From Microglena sp. YARC (taxonomy: Eukaryota; Chlorophyta; Chlorophyceae; Chlamydomonadales; Chlamydomonadaceae), in assembly GCA_022414725.1 (NCBI GenBank), contig CM039462.1:53352551-53416550 (forward strand): a DNA stretch of 64,000 nucleotides, in the 5' to 3' direction. The position numbers and the translations under genes were made by a program. The notes beneath the pieces were generated by a model. The model worked only from the letters and a program-made list of their open reading frames with translations, was not told the origin of the DNA and made no database searches. Numbering within the stretch: the first letter of the stretch is position 1; each line of letters opens with the position of its first letter. Below are positions 1 through 9,460 of this stretch, in pieces.

Positions 1-71
1 ATGGGGTTGTATGTTGATACAGTTACAGGGGGTAGGCCAAACAAGCTTAAGGGTCTTGCTGACCCTTGTAG

Positions 72-514
72 GTTAAGAAGATCCTGAGTGCCAACGCTGA
101 GGCACAGCTCAACATTGAGTGCATCGTGGAGGACTTTTGGAATATATGACCCTGTAACCCCCCCACCACACCACACCACACACACACACACACCTCCCTT
201 CTCCACCCTCAACCCCCAACCTCATCCCCCTCTGACCCCAACCCTTTTGGTTAAGAAGATCCTGAGTGCCAACGCTGAGGCACAGCTGAACATTGAGTGC
301 ATCGTGGAGGACTTCGGAATATATGACCCTGTACCCCCCCCCCCCCCCCCCCCCCCCCCGCCTCCCCCCACACACACACCTTCCCCCCCCTCTGACCCCA
401 ACCCTTTAGGTTAACAAGATCCTGAGTGCCAACGCTGAGGCACAGCTCAACATTGAGTGCATCATGGAGGACTTGGGAATTTATGACCCTGTACCCCCCC
501 ACACCACCACCACC

Positions 515-555
<41 letters not shown>

Positions 556-776
556 CCTTTCCCTCCCCCAACCCCCAACCCCAACCCCCTCCGACTGCAA
601 CTCTTGTAGGTTAAGAAGATCCTGAGTGCGAACGCCGAGGCACAGCTGAACATTGAGTGCATCATGGAGGACTTGGGAATTTATGACCCTGTACCCCCCC
701 CCCCACCACCACCACCACACACACACACACACACACCTTTCCCTCCCCCAACCCCCTCCGACTGCAACTCTTGTAG
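72..776 (+). repeat. Four tandem partial copies of HSP110 exon 1 with its acceptor
   Basis: Copies start at 72, 250, 410 and 610, followed by the full exon at 777. Each carries about 65 bp of exon start (VKKILSANAEAQLNIEC..EDF), then a short divergent stretch (GGAATATATGACCCTGTA type) and a poly-C/CA microsatellite, so spacing varies from 160 to 200 bp. Copies 1, 3 and 4 keep a TAG before the exon; copy 2 has TTTTGG instead, so its acceptor is lost. Copy 1 runs into TGA soon after the shared part. Bases 1-71 are intron. Confidence 0.9.
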
Positions 777-926
777 GTTAAGAAGATCCTGAGTGCGAAC
801 GCCGAGGCACAGCTGAACATTGAGTGCATCATGGAGGACTTCGACATGCGAGGCCAGCTTTCTAGGGAGCAGCTTGAGGAGATCGTTGCCCCTGTGCTCG
901 CTCGCATCAGCACCCCCATCGCTCAG
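777..926 (+). CDS. HSP110: HSP110 exon 1 in window (end of nucleotide-binding domain)
   Basis: 150 nt, phase 0 at both ends, acceptor cttgtag and donor gtgtgt. It encodes 50 residues from VKKILSAN through LNIECIMEDFDMRGQLSRE to ARISTPIAQ, matching the plant HSP110 segment KKVLSANPEAPLNIEC. It is the only copy of the tandem set that continues past the EDF point, so it is taken as the functional one. Confidence 0.92.
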
Positions 927-1018
927 GTGTGTATTTGTGTTGTGCGAGTGCTATGAGGGTGTTAGTCTGTGGGTTGTGTTCTTCTGTGGGTTTTGTTCTT
1001 TTGTGGGTCTGTTTGTGT

Positions 1019-1123
1019 GGCCAGCTGTCTAGTGACCAGCTTTAGGAGATCGGCGTCCCTATGCTGGCTTGCATCAGCACCCTCATTGCCCAAGTGTATA
1101 TTTGTGTTGTGAGAGTGCTGTGA
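1019..1123 (+). pseudogene. Decayed second copy of the HSP110 exon 1 3' half plus donor
   Basis: The sequence from ggccagctgtctagtgacc to gagagtgctgtga repeats the exon part that encodes GQLSREQLEEI...STPIAQ and the following intron. In-frame stops are present (CTGTCTAG and CAGCTTTAG) and the donor context has changed from CAG|GTGTGT to CAA|GTGTAT. It is a tandem duplicate of the exon/donor junction lying inside the intron. Confidence 0.85.
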
Positions 1124-1601
1124 TAAACCCTCCAACACCAACACCACCAACAGCAACAACACTATTACCCCCCCCCCCCCCCCCCCCCCCCCCCAAGAAG
1201 AACAACAACAATAACAACAATATCGACTACTCACCGCCACCAGCCCACCCCACCAACAACTCTGACAATACCGCAACCCCACCCCACCAACTCCGCCACC
1301 ACCCCACCCTACCAACAACACCGCCACCAACTCCGCCACCACCCCACCCTCCCTCACCCCAACCCCCCCTACCCCTCCCTACTTGCCACCACCCCACCCT
1401 ACCTCTCCCTGGTAGCCATCACCCCACCGTACCTCACCTTACCCCACCCCACCCTACTTGCCACAACCCCACCCTACCTCACCCCACCCCACCCTACCCT
1501 GCCACCACCCCACCCTACTTGCCACCACCCTCCCTACTCCACCCTATTTGCCACCACCCCACCCTACCTCACCCCACCCTTCCTCACCCCAACCCACCCA
1601 G
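1124..1601 (+). repeat. Pyrimidine-rich CCACC/CACCCTACC low-complexity tract before exon 2
   Basis: An expanded polypyrimidine-like stretch with a poly-C run near 1168-1193 and imprecise units of the type ccaccaccccaccctacctcacc that runs up to the exon 2 acceptor. No coding potential beyond proline/histidine-rich frames. Confidence 0.8.
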
Positions 1602-1796
1602 GCCTTGGCTGACTCCAAGCTGCAGCAAAGTGACATCAGCAACGTTGAAATCATCGGATCTGCCACACGCACACCTGCTATTTTCAAGATTGTCGAGGAC
1701 GCCTTCGGACGCAGCCCCTCCAGAACCATGAACAGCAAGGAGGCTGTCTCCAGGGGGTGTGCCCTGCAGTGCGCCATGCTCAGCCCTGTCTTTAAG
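1602..1796 (+). CDS. HSP110: HSP110 exon 2
   Basis: 195 nt, phase 0 at both ends, acceptor cacccag, donor gtaagc. It encodes ALADSKLQQSDISNVEI, then IGSATRTPAIFKIVEDAFG and SKEAVSRGCALQCAMLSP ending FK. The GSATRTPAI and SRGCALQCA blocks are diagnostic of the Hsp110 nucleotide-binding domain (plant form GSGSRVPAMIKI, SRGCALQCAILSP). Confidence 0.95.
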
Positions 1797-1939
1797 GTAA
1801 GCTGAGGCAAGGCTGTGTGGATGGAGGGTTTGTGGGCTGGGCTGGGTGAGGTGGGGTGGGGGGGTAAATTGAATTACACAAATGTTTGTTAGTTCAAAAA
1901 CGTTGTACAATTATCATATCAATTATCATATCATATCAT

Positions 1940-2099
1940 ATCGCCATGCTCAGCCCTGTCTTCAAGGCAAGCTGAGGGAAGGGTGTGTGGATGGAGCGGG
2001 GTGGGGTGGTGGGTGGGTGGGGGTAAAATAGGAACATAAAAACTTGTGTTAGTTCAAAAACGTTGTACAGTTATCATGAGCTGCAAGGAGGCTGTGTCC

Positions 2100-2132
<33 letters not shown>

Positions 2133-2180
2133 TCCAGTGCTCCATGCCCAGCCCTGTGTGAAGGTAAGCTGGGGCATGGC
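1940..2180 (+). repeat. Two degenerate copies of the exon 2 end plus donor
   Basis: At about 1945-1996 the string gccatgctcagccctgtcttcaag recurs, followed by gcaagc (donor GT changed to GC). At about 2078-2172 a second copy starts at tgcaaggaggctgtgtcctgg, contains a poly-G run, and ends gtgtgaaggtaagctgggg with a GT donor. The segment between them (ttagttcaaaaacgttgtac...) is also repeated. Confidence 0.85.
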
Positions 2181-2249
2181 GCTTTGAAGTACACGGCACT
2201 TTGAAAAACAAAAATGATTTTCAGTTCAAAAACGTTGTACAGTTATCAT

Positions 2250-3300
2250 GAGCAGCATGGATTGTGTCCTGGGGGGGGGGTGCGTTCAACAGCAGTATTT
2301 ATCTTTACAGCTAGGAGCAGTAGCTTCTAGTTAGCTCCCTGAGCCAGCATGGATTGTGTCCAGGGGATGCGTTCTACAGCAGTGTTTATCTTTACAGCTA
2401 GGAGCAGCAGCTTCTAGTTAGCTCCCTGAGCCAGCATGGATTGTGTCCAGGGGATGCGTTCTACAGCAGTGTTTATCTTTACAGCTGGGAGCAGCAGCTT
2501 CTAGTTAGCTCCCTGAGCCAGCATGGATTGTGTCCAGGGGATGCGTTCTACAGCAGTGTTTATCTTTACAGCTAGGAGCAGCAGCTTCTAGTTAGCTCCC
2601 TGAGCCAGCATGTATTTTGTCCAGGGGATGCGTTCTACAGCAGTATTTATCCTTACAGCTAGGAGCAGCAGCTTCTAGTTAGCTCCCTGAGCCAGCATGG
2701 ATTGTGTCCTGGGGGGGGGTTCTACAGCAGTGTTTATCTTTACAGCTAGGAGCAGCAGCTTCTAGTTAGCTCCCTGAGCCAGCATGGATTGTGTCCTGGG
2801 GGGGGGTTCTACAGCAGTGTTTATCTTTACAGCTAGGAGCAGCAGCTTCTAGTTAGCTCCCTGAGCCAGCATGGATTGTGTCCTGGGGGGGGGTGCGTTC
2901 AACAGCAGTGTTTATCTTTACAGCTAGGAGCAGCAGCTTCTAGTTAGCTCCCTGAGCCAGCATGGATTGTGTCCAGGGGATGCGTTCTACAGCAGTGTTT
3001 ATCTTTACAGCTAGGAGCAGCAGCTTCTAGTTAGCTCCCTGAGCCAGCATGGATTGTGTCCAGGGGGGGGGTTCTACAGCAGTGTTTATCTGTACAGCTA
3101 GGAGCAGCAGCTTCTAGTTAGCTCCCTGAGCCAGCATAGATTGTGTCCAGGGGGAGGGTTCAACAGCAGTGTTTATCTTTACAGCTAGGAGCAGCAGCTT
3201 CTAGTTAGCTCCCTGAGCCAGCATGGATTGTGTCCAGGGGGAGGGTTCAACAGCAGTGTTTATCTTAACAGCTAGGAGCAGCAGCTTCTAGTTACCTCCC
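2250..3300 (+). repeat. 87-bp minisatellite, about 12 copies, in HSP110 intron 2
   Basis: Unit start agccagcatggattgtgtcc recurs at 2342, 2429, 2516 and so on with an 87-bp period. Each unit contains tttatctttacag followed by ctaggagcag, which looks like a 3' splice site. The gcatggattgtgtccaggggatgcg part resembles the exon 2 stretch gcaaggaggctgtctccagggggtgtg, so the array may itself derive from exon 2. Confidence 0.9.
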
Positions 3301-3513
3301 TGAACCTGCCATTGGGTAAATCCAACAAATTTCAGCTGTGGTTGAAAAGGAACTATGCTGGCCTCCAGGTGCACTAGCCCGCTTGGGGGTGGGTGGACCC
3401 CCCTCCCCCCCCAACCCACCCACCCACCCACTCAACCCCACCCAACCTCCTCTCCTCCCCACCCACCCCACCCCACCCCACCCAACATCTTGCCCACCCC
3501 ATCCAACCCTCAG

Positions 3514-3837
3514 GTGCGTGAATTTGAGATCGTGGACGCCTGCCCCTACCCCATCGAGTTCACATGGCCACGCGAGGGAGCCGAGGGCGAGACTGTTTCA
3601 CAGACTCTGTTCGAGCGCAACGCTCCCACGCCGGCCACCAAGATGCTGAGCCTTACTCGCTCTGCCCCCTTCACCATCACCGCCGTGTCCCCTGGGTGCA
3701 CCGGTGTGGTTGGGCATTGGAACGTGGGCCCCTTTGAAATCCCTGCTGGAGCAGAGAAGGCCAAGCTGAAGCTGAGGGTGAAGATGGACATCCACGGTCT
3801 GACCACTGTCGAGTCTGTGCACAGCGTGGAAGAGGAG
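3514..3837 (+). CDS. HSP110: HSP110 exon 3 (substrate-binding beta domain)
   Basis: 324 nt, phase 0 at both ends, acceptor accctcag, donor gttagt. It encodes 108 residues from VREFEIVDACPYPIEFTW to ESVHSVEEE, including NVGPFEIPAGAEKAKLKLRV and MDIHGLTTVES. These correspond to the plant HSP110 beta-sandwich (VREFQVHESFPFSI ... YTIGPFQ..KGERAKLKV ... LHGIVSVES). The intron before it ends in a CCACCC-rich tract. Confidence 0.95.
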
Positions 3838-4420
3838 GTTAGTGGAGATTGCAGGGTGGGAGCTGGGTTGGGTTATGGTAGCAAGATGTTGCAAGTTGTC
3901 CAGAACGCGCTCACATTCCGTGACGTTCAACAGTGGGTGGGTAATGGGGTGTGGGTGTGTAGTGGGGGTTGAGGATAAAGCTGAGGGTGTGTTCACCGGT
4001 GAGGCTGTGCACAGCGTGGAGGTGGAGGTTAGTGGAGATTGCAGTGTGGGGCTTTGGGGTGGGGTGGGGGCGAAGCTGAGGGTGGGGTGCGGATGAGGAG
4101 TGGGTGTGAAGCTGAGGGTGGTGATGGGGGTGGGTTAAGGTGAGGAATGGGGGTGGAGCTGAGGGTGGGGGTTAGGGATGTGCTGTGGGTGAGCTGAGGG
4201 CATAGGGTTGAGTGAGTGTGAAGCTGAGGGTGGTGATGGGGGTGGGTTAAGGTGAGGAATGGGGGGTGGGGGTGAGCTGAGGGCGGGGACGGAGCTGAGG
4301 GTGGGGGTGTGCTGTGGGTGAGCTGAGGGCTTAGGGTTGAGTGTGGGTGAAGCTGTGGGTGAAGATGAGCATCCATGTCTTGACCACGGGATGACCACCC
4401 TGGATCTAGTTAATGCATTT
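3838..4420 (+). repeat. Intron repeats built from the exon 3 end and donor
   Basis: At 4001-4046 gaggctgtgcacagcgtggagg...gaggttagtggagattgcag copies the exon 3/intron junction. From 4070 to 4350 there are short imperfect units around gaagctgagggtggtgatggggg. At 4350-4395 gaagctgtgggtgaagatgagcatccatgtcttgaccac copies the exon 3 stretch coding KLRVKMDIHGLTT. All lack a continuous frame. Confidence 0.85.
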
Positions 4421-4493
4421 GACGATGCTGGATAAGATCTATTTCAGACAAAGCCAGAAATCCTAGGATTCTACAAACCCTAGACCCTACAAT

Positions 4494-4572
4494 AACCCAG
4501 GGGAAGAAGGGTGCCGATGAAGGAGGCCGCCCCCGTCCCCTCTTGTAGGATCTGAGCCCATTGAGGCAAGAC
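4494..4572 (+). pseudogene. Decayed copy of the start of HSP110 exon 4
   Basis: ccaggggaagaagggtgccgatgaaggaggccgcccccg followed by atctgagcccattgaggcaagacc matches the exon 4 start (caggagaagaaggatacccctatggaggaggcc ... ggagctgagcccatggaggccgag), with an acceptor-like AG. It sits 800 bp upstream of the real exon and is broken by frameshifts. Confidence 0.85.
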
Positions 4573-5299
4573 CTCGCACACACGACCCCACACACACGAC
4601 TGCGCACACACGACCCCCCACCCCCCCACCCCCCCACACACACACACGACCCCCCACATACGACCCCTCCTACCCACCCCACACACACGACTGCGCACAC
4701 ACGATCCCCCACCCCCCCCCACCCCACACACACACACGACCCCCCACATACGACCCCTCCTACCCACCCCACACACACGACTGCGCACACACGACCCCCC
4801 ACCCCCCACCCCCCACACACACACACGACCCCCACATACGACCCCTCCTACCCACCCCACACACACACGACTGCGCACACACGACCCCCCACCCCCACCC
4901 CCACCCTTCACACACACGACCCCCCACATTCGACCCCTCCTACCCACCCCACACACACGACTGCGCACACACGACCCCCCCCACCCCCACCCCCACCCCC
5001 CACACACACGACCCCCACATACGACCCCTCCCACCCACCCCACACACACGACCGCGCACACACGACCCCCCCACCCCCACCCCCACCCCCACCCCACCCC
5101 ACACACACACGACCCCCCACGTACGACCCCTCCCACCCACCCCGCACACATGACCCCACACTCACACGAAAACAGAACAACATGAAAACCATCACTAAAC
5201 TGCCCCTGCTAAGTATCCCTTCCCCCTCACCCCCCTACCACCCACCCCCCTCACGTCCTCCCCCCTATATCACCCCCCCCTCCCACCTCAATCACTCAG
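4573..5299 (+). repeat. CACACGACCCC minisatellite and C-rich tract before exon 4
   Basis: Imperfect units of about 90 bp of the form cacacacgactgcgcacacacgacccccca...cccccacatacgacccctcctacccacc repeat from 4573 to about 5165. A pyrimidine-rich tract follows up to the exon 4 acceptor. Frames in this stretch are low-complexity proline/threonine/histidine and are not considered genes. Confidence 0.85.
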
Positions 5300-5574
5300 G
5301 AGAAGAAGGATACCCCTATGGAGGAGGCCGCTCCCGCCTCAGGTGGAGCTGAGCCCATGGAGGCCGAGGCCCCCGCTCCCGCAGGGGACGCTGCTGCCGC
5401 AGCCCCCGAGAAGAAGAAGAAGCTCAAGAAGTATGAAGTGCCTTACACCATGGTCCAGCTGCCCCTAGTCCGCAACACAGCTGAGATTGAGATCATGTTT
5501 GAGAAGGAGTGCCAAATGCAAGCGTCTGACAGGCTGCAGGAGGAGACGAACGAGAGGAAGAACGCATTGGAAGG
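5300..5574 (+). CDS. HSP110: HSP110 exon 4 (acidic loop and start of the helical domain)
   Basis: 275 nt, phase 0 start, phase 2 end (last bases GG), acceptor atcactcag, donor gtgagc. It encodes EKKDTPMEEAAPASGGAEPM, an Ala/Pro/Glu-rich linker, then EKKKKLKKYEVPYTMVQL and a helical part ending RKNALEG. The low-complexity acidic insertion followed by a basic KKKKLKK stretch is usual for this subfamily. Confidence 0.94.
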
Positions 5575-5654
5575 GTGAGCACGCGTTGGAAGCTTTTCTA
5601 GGCCGGGAGGGGGCGGGGGTTGGGGTTGGGCGGGGTGGTGGTGTCTGTGGTGTC

Positions 5655-5706
5655 CGCAGTGCAGCTGAGATGGAGATCATGTTGAGAAGGAGTTCCAGAT
5701 GCAATC
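5655..5706 (+). pseudogene. Fragmentary copy of exon 4 interior inside intron 4
   Basis: cgcagtgcagctgagatggagatcatgttgagaaggagttccagatgcaa copies the exon 4 stretch that encodes RNTAEIEIMFEKECQMQ, with a one-base loss at gttgag versus gtttgag. Just upstream, gcacgcgttggaag at 5580 also repeats the exon end aacgcattggaag. Confidence 0.85.
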
Positions 5707-5799
5707 ATACATCCATCATGTGTTCTTGGTGTAGGCCTGGACCATGTCCATGTTAACTGTCGCCCAATCGCCCAAGGGGAAGATTTGGTGGATTTTGAT

Positions 5800-5895
5800 A
5801 CTCACTGATGTGTATTACCCCACTCCCCACATCGCATCCCCATCCTCATTCTTCCTTGCACCCACGTGCTGTACAGATGTGTACTTGCCTCCACC

Positions 5896-5947
<52 letters not shown>

Positions 5948-6798
5948 ACCCTACTCCACACTGCATTCTCATGCATACACGTTCTTGCACACATGTGCGG
6001 TACAGAAATGTGTACTGGCCTCCACCCCTCCACCCCACAATTCGTTCCCATTCTCATCCTTCCTTGCACCCACGTGCTGTACAGGTATGTGTACTTGCCT
6101 CCACCCCTCCCCTCCCCCCACCCACACCCACCCCCACCACCCACACCCACCCACCCTACTCCATACTGCATCCTCATGCTTACACGTTCTTGCACACATG
6201 CGCGGTACAAATATATGTACTCGCCTCAACCCCCCTCCACCCCACACTGCATTCCCATTCTCATCCTTCCTTGCACCCACATGCTGTACATATATGTGTA
6301 CATGCCTCCCCACCCCCACCCCCACCCCCTACACACTGCATTCTCATGCTTACACGTTCTTGCACACACGCGCGGTATATATATATATATGTACTCACCT
6401 CCACCTCTCTACCCCACACTGCATTCCCATCCTCATCCTTCTGTGCACCCACATGCTGTATATATATGTGTACTTGCCTCCCCACCCTCCCCTCCCCTCC
6501 CCCCCCACTCCACACTGTTTTCTCATGCTTACACGTTCTTGCACAAATGCGCAGTACCTAAATGTGTACTCGCTTCCACCCCTCCATCCCACACTGCATT
6601 CCCATCCTCATCCTTCCGTGCACCCACATGCTGTATATATGTACACTTGCCTCCCCACCCCCACCCTACTCCACACTGCATTCCCATGCGTACACGTTCT
6701 TGCACACATGCGTGGTACCTAAATGTGTACTCGCCTCCACCCCTGCACCCCACACTGCATTCCCATTTGTATCCTTCCGTGCACCCATGTGTGTACAG
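5800..6798 (+). repeat. Array of about ten decoy acceptors copied from the HSP110 exon 5 boundary
   Basis: Units of about 80-90 bp, in two alternating versions (…cttgcacccacgtgctgtacag… and …cttgcacacatgcgcggtac…), each carry a version of the real junction tgtacag|atatgtgtactc at 6791-6810. Copies lie near 5870, 5999, 6078, 6205, 6286, 6374, 6458, 6552, 6631 and 6714. The AG is intact in the first three; later copies have tac, tat or cta in its place. The unit includes about 13 bases of exon 5. Confidence 0.9.
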
Positions 6799-6973
6799 AT
6801 ATGTGTACTCCCTACGGAACCGGCTGGCCGAGAACAAGGGCCTGGGCGGATTCGCCAGTGCTGCTGAGAAGGAGAATCTGGTGGCTGCCGCAACAGCCAT
6901 GGAGGACTGGCTGTACGACGAGGGCGAGGATGTACAAAAGTCTGTATACGTTGCCAAGCTAGATGAGCTGAAG
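6799..6973 (+). CDS. HSP110: HSP110 exon 5 (helical lid)
   Basis: 175 nt. The first base completes the GGA codon started in exon 4; the end is phase 0 with donor gtgaga. It encodes YVYSLRNRLAENKGLGGF, then ENLVAAATAMEDWLYDEGED and ends AKLDELK, the canonical Hsp110/Hsp70 C-terminal helical motif (YVYDMRNKL ... WLYDEGED ... KLDELK). Confidence 0.96.
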
Positions 6974-8156
6974 GTGAGACCTGCAATTCGAGTCTGAAGG
7001 GGACGTAATAGCTTAAGCATTTCACAAGATTATGAAAGGAAAGATTTGAAACTTTTCTGTAGTTGATGCCGATATGTGACTAGACGGCTTTAGCAGTCTA
7101 CCCGAAATAACAACAAAAAGAAAAGCAGTAGTGAGGTTTCTTGTTGAGAGGGATTCTCCCCCGGAACAAACGTGTCAGTGTTAAAAAACTCTAGGTTTGC
7201 TTAGGTTTGGCTTGGCTTTGGCTTGGCTGGGTTAGGTTGGAGGAGAAAAAAGTTCCATGACGAGAATTCTTTAGATCGGAAGTATTAATAATTAGAGTCC
7301 ATGATTTTCAAACTCATCTGTTACACTTTCCTCCGTAAAAAAATATTAATTGTAGCTGATTGTAGTGCGAGAAAAGCCTGAGAAGAAGCACGATGTCTGA
7401 CCTGAAGTAAATCCATCCCTTGGGAACTACATTTCCCAAAGGGAGTCTTTTGCACTGTGTGTTTCTAAACAGAGTGACTCTAAACAGTGTCTCTCCCTAA
7501 ACACTAAACACTGTGTGTTTGAGTGACTCTAAACAGTGTCTCTCCCTAAACCCTAAACACTAAACACTGTGTGTTTGAGTGACTCTAAACAGTGTCTCTC
7601 CCTAAACACTACACACTAAACACTAAGTGTTTGAGTGACTCTAAACAGTGAACAGCAATTAGAATGACACTATTCACAGGAGTGCCAAAAGCTATGTATG
7701 TAAGTTTGTATTCTATAGTCCAGGGGTAGGCCAAACAGGCTTTAGGGACTTGCCCAACTGTGATAAAAAGGATTTAAAAGAAAAAGCGCTGACTCAACAT
7801 AAATTCTAGTAAAAACAGAAATTGGAAATGTTTCAGCTTGTGGAAATGTAGCTGTGTCCCAACTCTGAACATGTGGGCTAGGGGCGCGTGCTTCTAGGGG
7901 AAGAGCAATTGAAAATGCCTCTGAACTAGAACCCCACCACCCCCAAACCCACCACCCCCAACCCGACTACCGTAATCACCCGATCCCCACCACCCCCAAC
8001 CCCAACCCCACCACCCCCAACCCGACCACCGTACTCACCCCCAACCCCACCAACAACAACCTGACCACCGTACTCATCCCCGACCCGACCACCACCAACC
8101 CCAACCCGACCACTGTACTCACCCCCACCAACCCCAACCCCACCACCACCACCCAG
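6974..8156 (+). repeat. HSP110 intron 5: short unique stretch, 50-60-bp repeats, C-rich tract
   Basis: 6974-7420 shows nothing recognisable. From 7440 to 7650 there are four imperfect units of cactgtgtgtttgagtgactctaaacagtgtctctccc. At 7721-7755 the string ggggtaggccaaacaggcttt resembles 30-51 at the window start, so it may be part of an interspersed repeat. 7925-8156 is an ACCCC/CCGACCACC repeat tract ending in the exon 6 acceptor cacccag. Confidence 0.75.
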
Positions 8157-8346
8157 GCCCAAAGCGCCGCCGTCGAGTTGAGGAGTGAGGAGGCTGCGGC
8201 ACGTCCTGCTGCTGTGGATGCACTAAGGAAGTCCATCCACGCGTACATGACTGTTGGTATGGGAGACGCCCCTCAGTTTGCTCACATAGATGCTGAGGAG
8301 AAGGCTCTGGTGTACAAGGAGTGTGAATCTGCCCTCAACTGGATTG
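8157..8346 (+). CDS. HSP110: HSP110 exon 6
   Basis: 190 nt, phase 0 start and phase 1 end, donor gtgagt. It encodes AQSAAVELRSEEAAARPAAV, then HAYMTVGMGDAPQFAHIDAE and ECESALNWI. Part of the plant-type HSP110 helical domain (R..A...L...I..Y......DPKFDHIE.AEK..V..EC..AE.W). This is the first of three tandem copies and the only one with the complete 5' part and an intact frame. Confidence 0.94.
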
Positions 8347-8396
8347 GTGAGTGAATTGTGGTGATTTGTTTTGACGAATGGTGGCGTGTGTGTGTA

Positions 8397-8429
<33 letters not shown>

Positions 8430-8431
8430 GG

Positions 8432-8732
8432 ATCCATGCGTACATGACTGTTGGTATGGGAGACGCCCCTCAGTTTGCCCACATAGATGCTGAGGAGAAG
8501 GCTCTGGTGTACAAGGAGTGTGAATCTGCCCTCAACTAGATTGGTGAGTGAATTGTGGTGATTTGTTTTGACGAATGGTGGCGTGTGTGTGTAGGGGGGG
8601 GGGGGGGGGGGGAGGAGAGGATCCATGCGTACATGACTGTTGGTATGGGAGACGCCCCTCAGTTTGCCCACATAGATGCTGAGGAGAAGGCTCTGGTGTA
8701 CAAGGAGTGTGAATCTGCTCTAAACTGGATTG
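8432..8732 (+). pseudogene. Two tandem partial copies of HSP110 exon 6
   Basis: Copies span 8432-8543 and 8621-8732, each beginning atccatgcgtacatgactg and ending at the donor. Both follow a poly-G run derived from the intron. Copy 2 has TGG changed to TAG at 8537-8539, a stop; copy 3 keeps the frame (ctaaactggattg) but its donor is gtgggt. Sequence is otherwise almost identical to exon 6, so the duplications look recent. Confidence 0.92.
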
Positions 8733-9460
8733 GTGGGTGGATTATGGTGATTGTGTGGGTGGGTGGTGGTTTACTTGGGAATGATGGTGGTTGTGTGGGT
8801 GGGCCTTTACTTTGTAATTGTGGTGGGTGGGTGTTTACTTAGGAATTGTGGTGGTTGTGTGGGTGGGTGGGTGTTTACTTGGGAGTTATGGTGGTTGTGT
8901 GGGTGGGTTGGTGTTTACTTGGGAATTATGGTGGTTGTGTGTCTGGGTTGGTTTGTGGGGGGGTGATCTATACCTACATATGACGGTTGGGTTGGTGATT
9001 CAAAGAAAGTGATGATGATGTCATTTGTATGATGCACATGGTACAGAGGATGATGGTAAGAAAGAGGATATCCTATTGTCCCCAGCCCCCCTCCCCATCC
9101 TGCTGCCCTGCCCCCTCCCATCACCTCCCCCCATGCACACCCACCCACGTCCCTCGAGCATCCCCCCCCCCCCCTTTCCCCCCCAAACACGCTTACACCC
9201 CTCACCTCCTTTGAATACACTCGCTTCCCCCCGCTTCCCTCACCTCACCTCGCCTCACCCACTTACCTAACACACCCACCTCCTTAGCGCACTCACCCCC
9301 CTCACCTCCCTAACGCACTCACCCCCCTGACTTCCCCAACACTCTCACCTCACCCACTTCCCTCCCTCACTTCCTTCCCTCACCCCCCCTCACTTCCCTC
9401 ACTCCCTCCCTCACCTCCCTAACCCTCACCTCCCTCCCCCCCCCCTCCCGCCCACCACAG
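8733..9460 (+). repeat. HSP110 intron 6 remainder: TTTACTTGGGAATTATGG minisatellite and C-rich tract
   Basis: Units of about 45 bp (ggtgtttacttgggaattatggtggttgtgtgggtgg) run from 8740 to 8960. A C-rich tract with cacctcccta and ctcacttccct units runs from 9080 to the exon 7 acceptor cccaccacag. No gene is seen. Confidence 0.8.

Noticed and set aside
3338..3649. Second plus-strand frame overlapping HSP110 exon 3
   Set aside because: It is an out-of-frame shadow starting in the intron; the exon's own frame matches HSP110.
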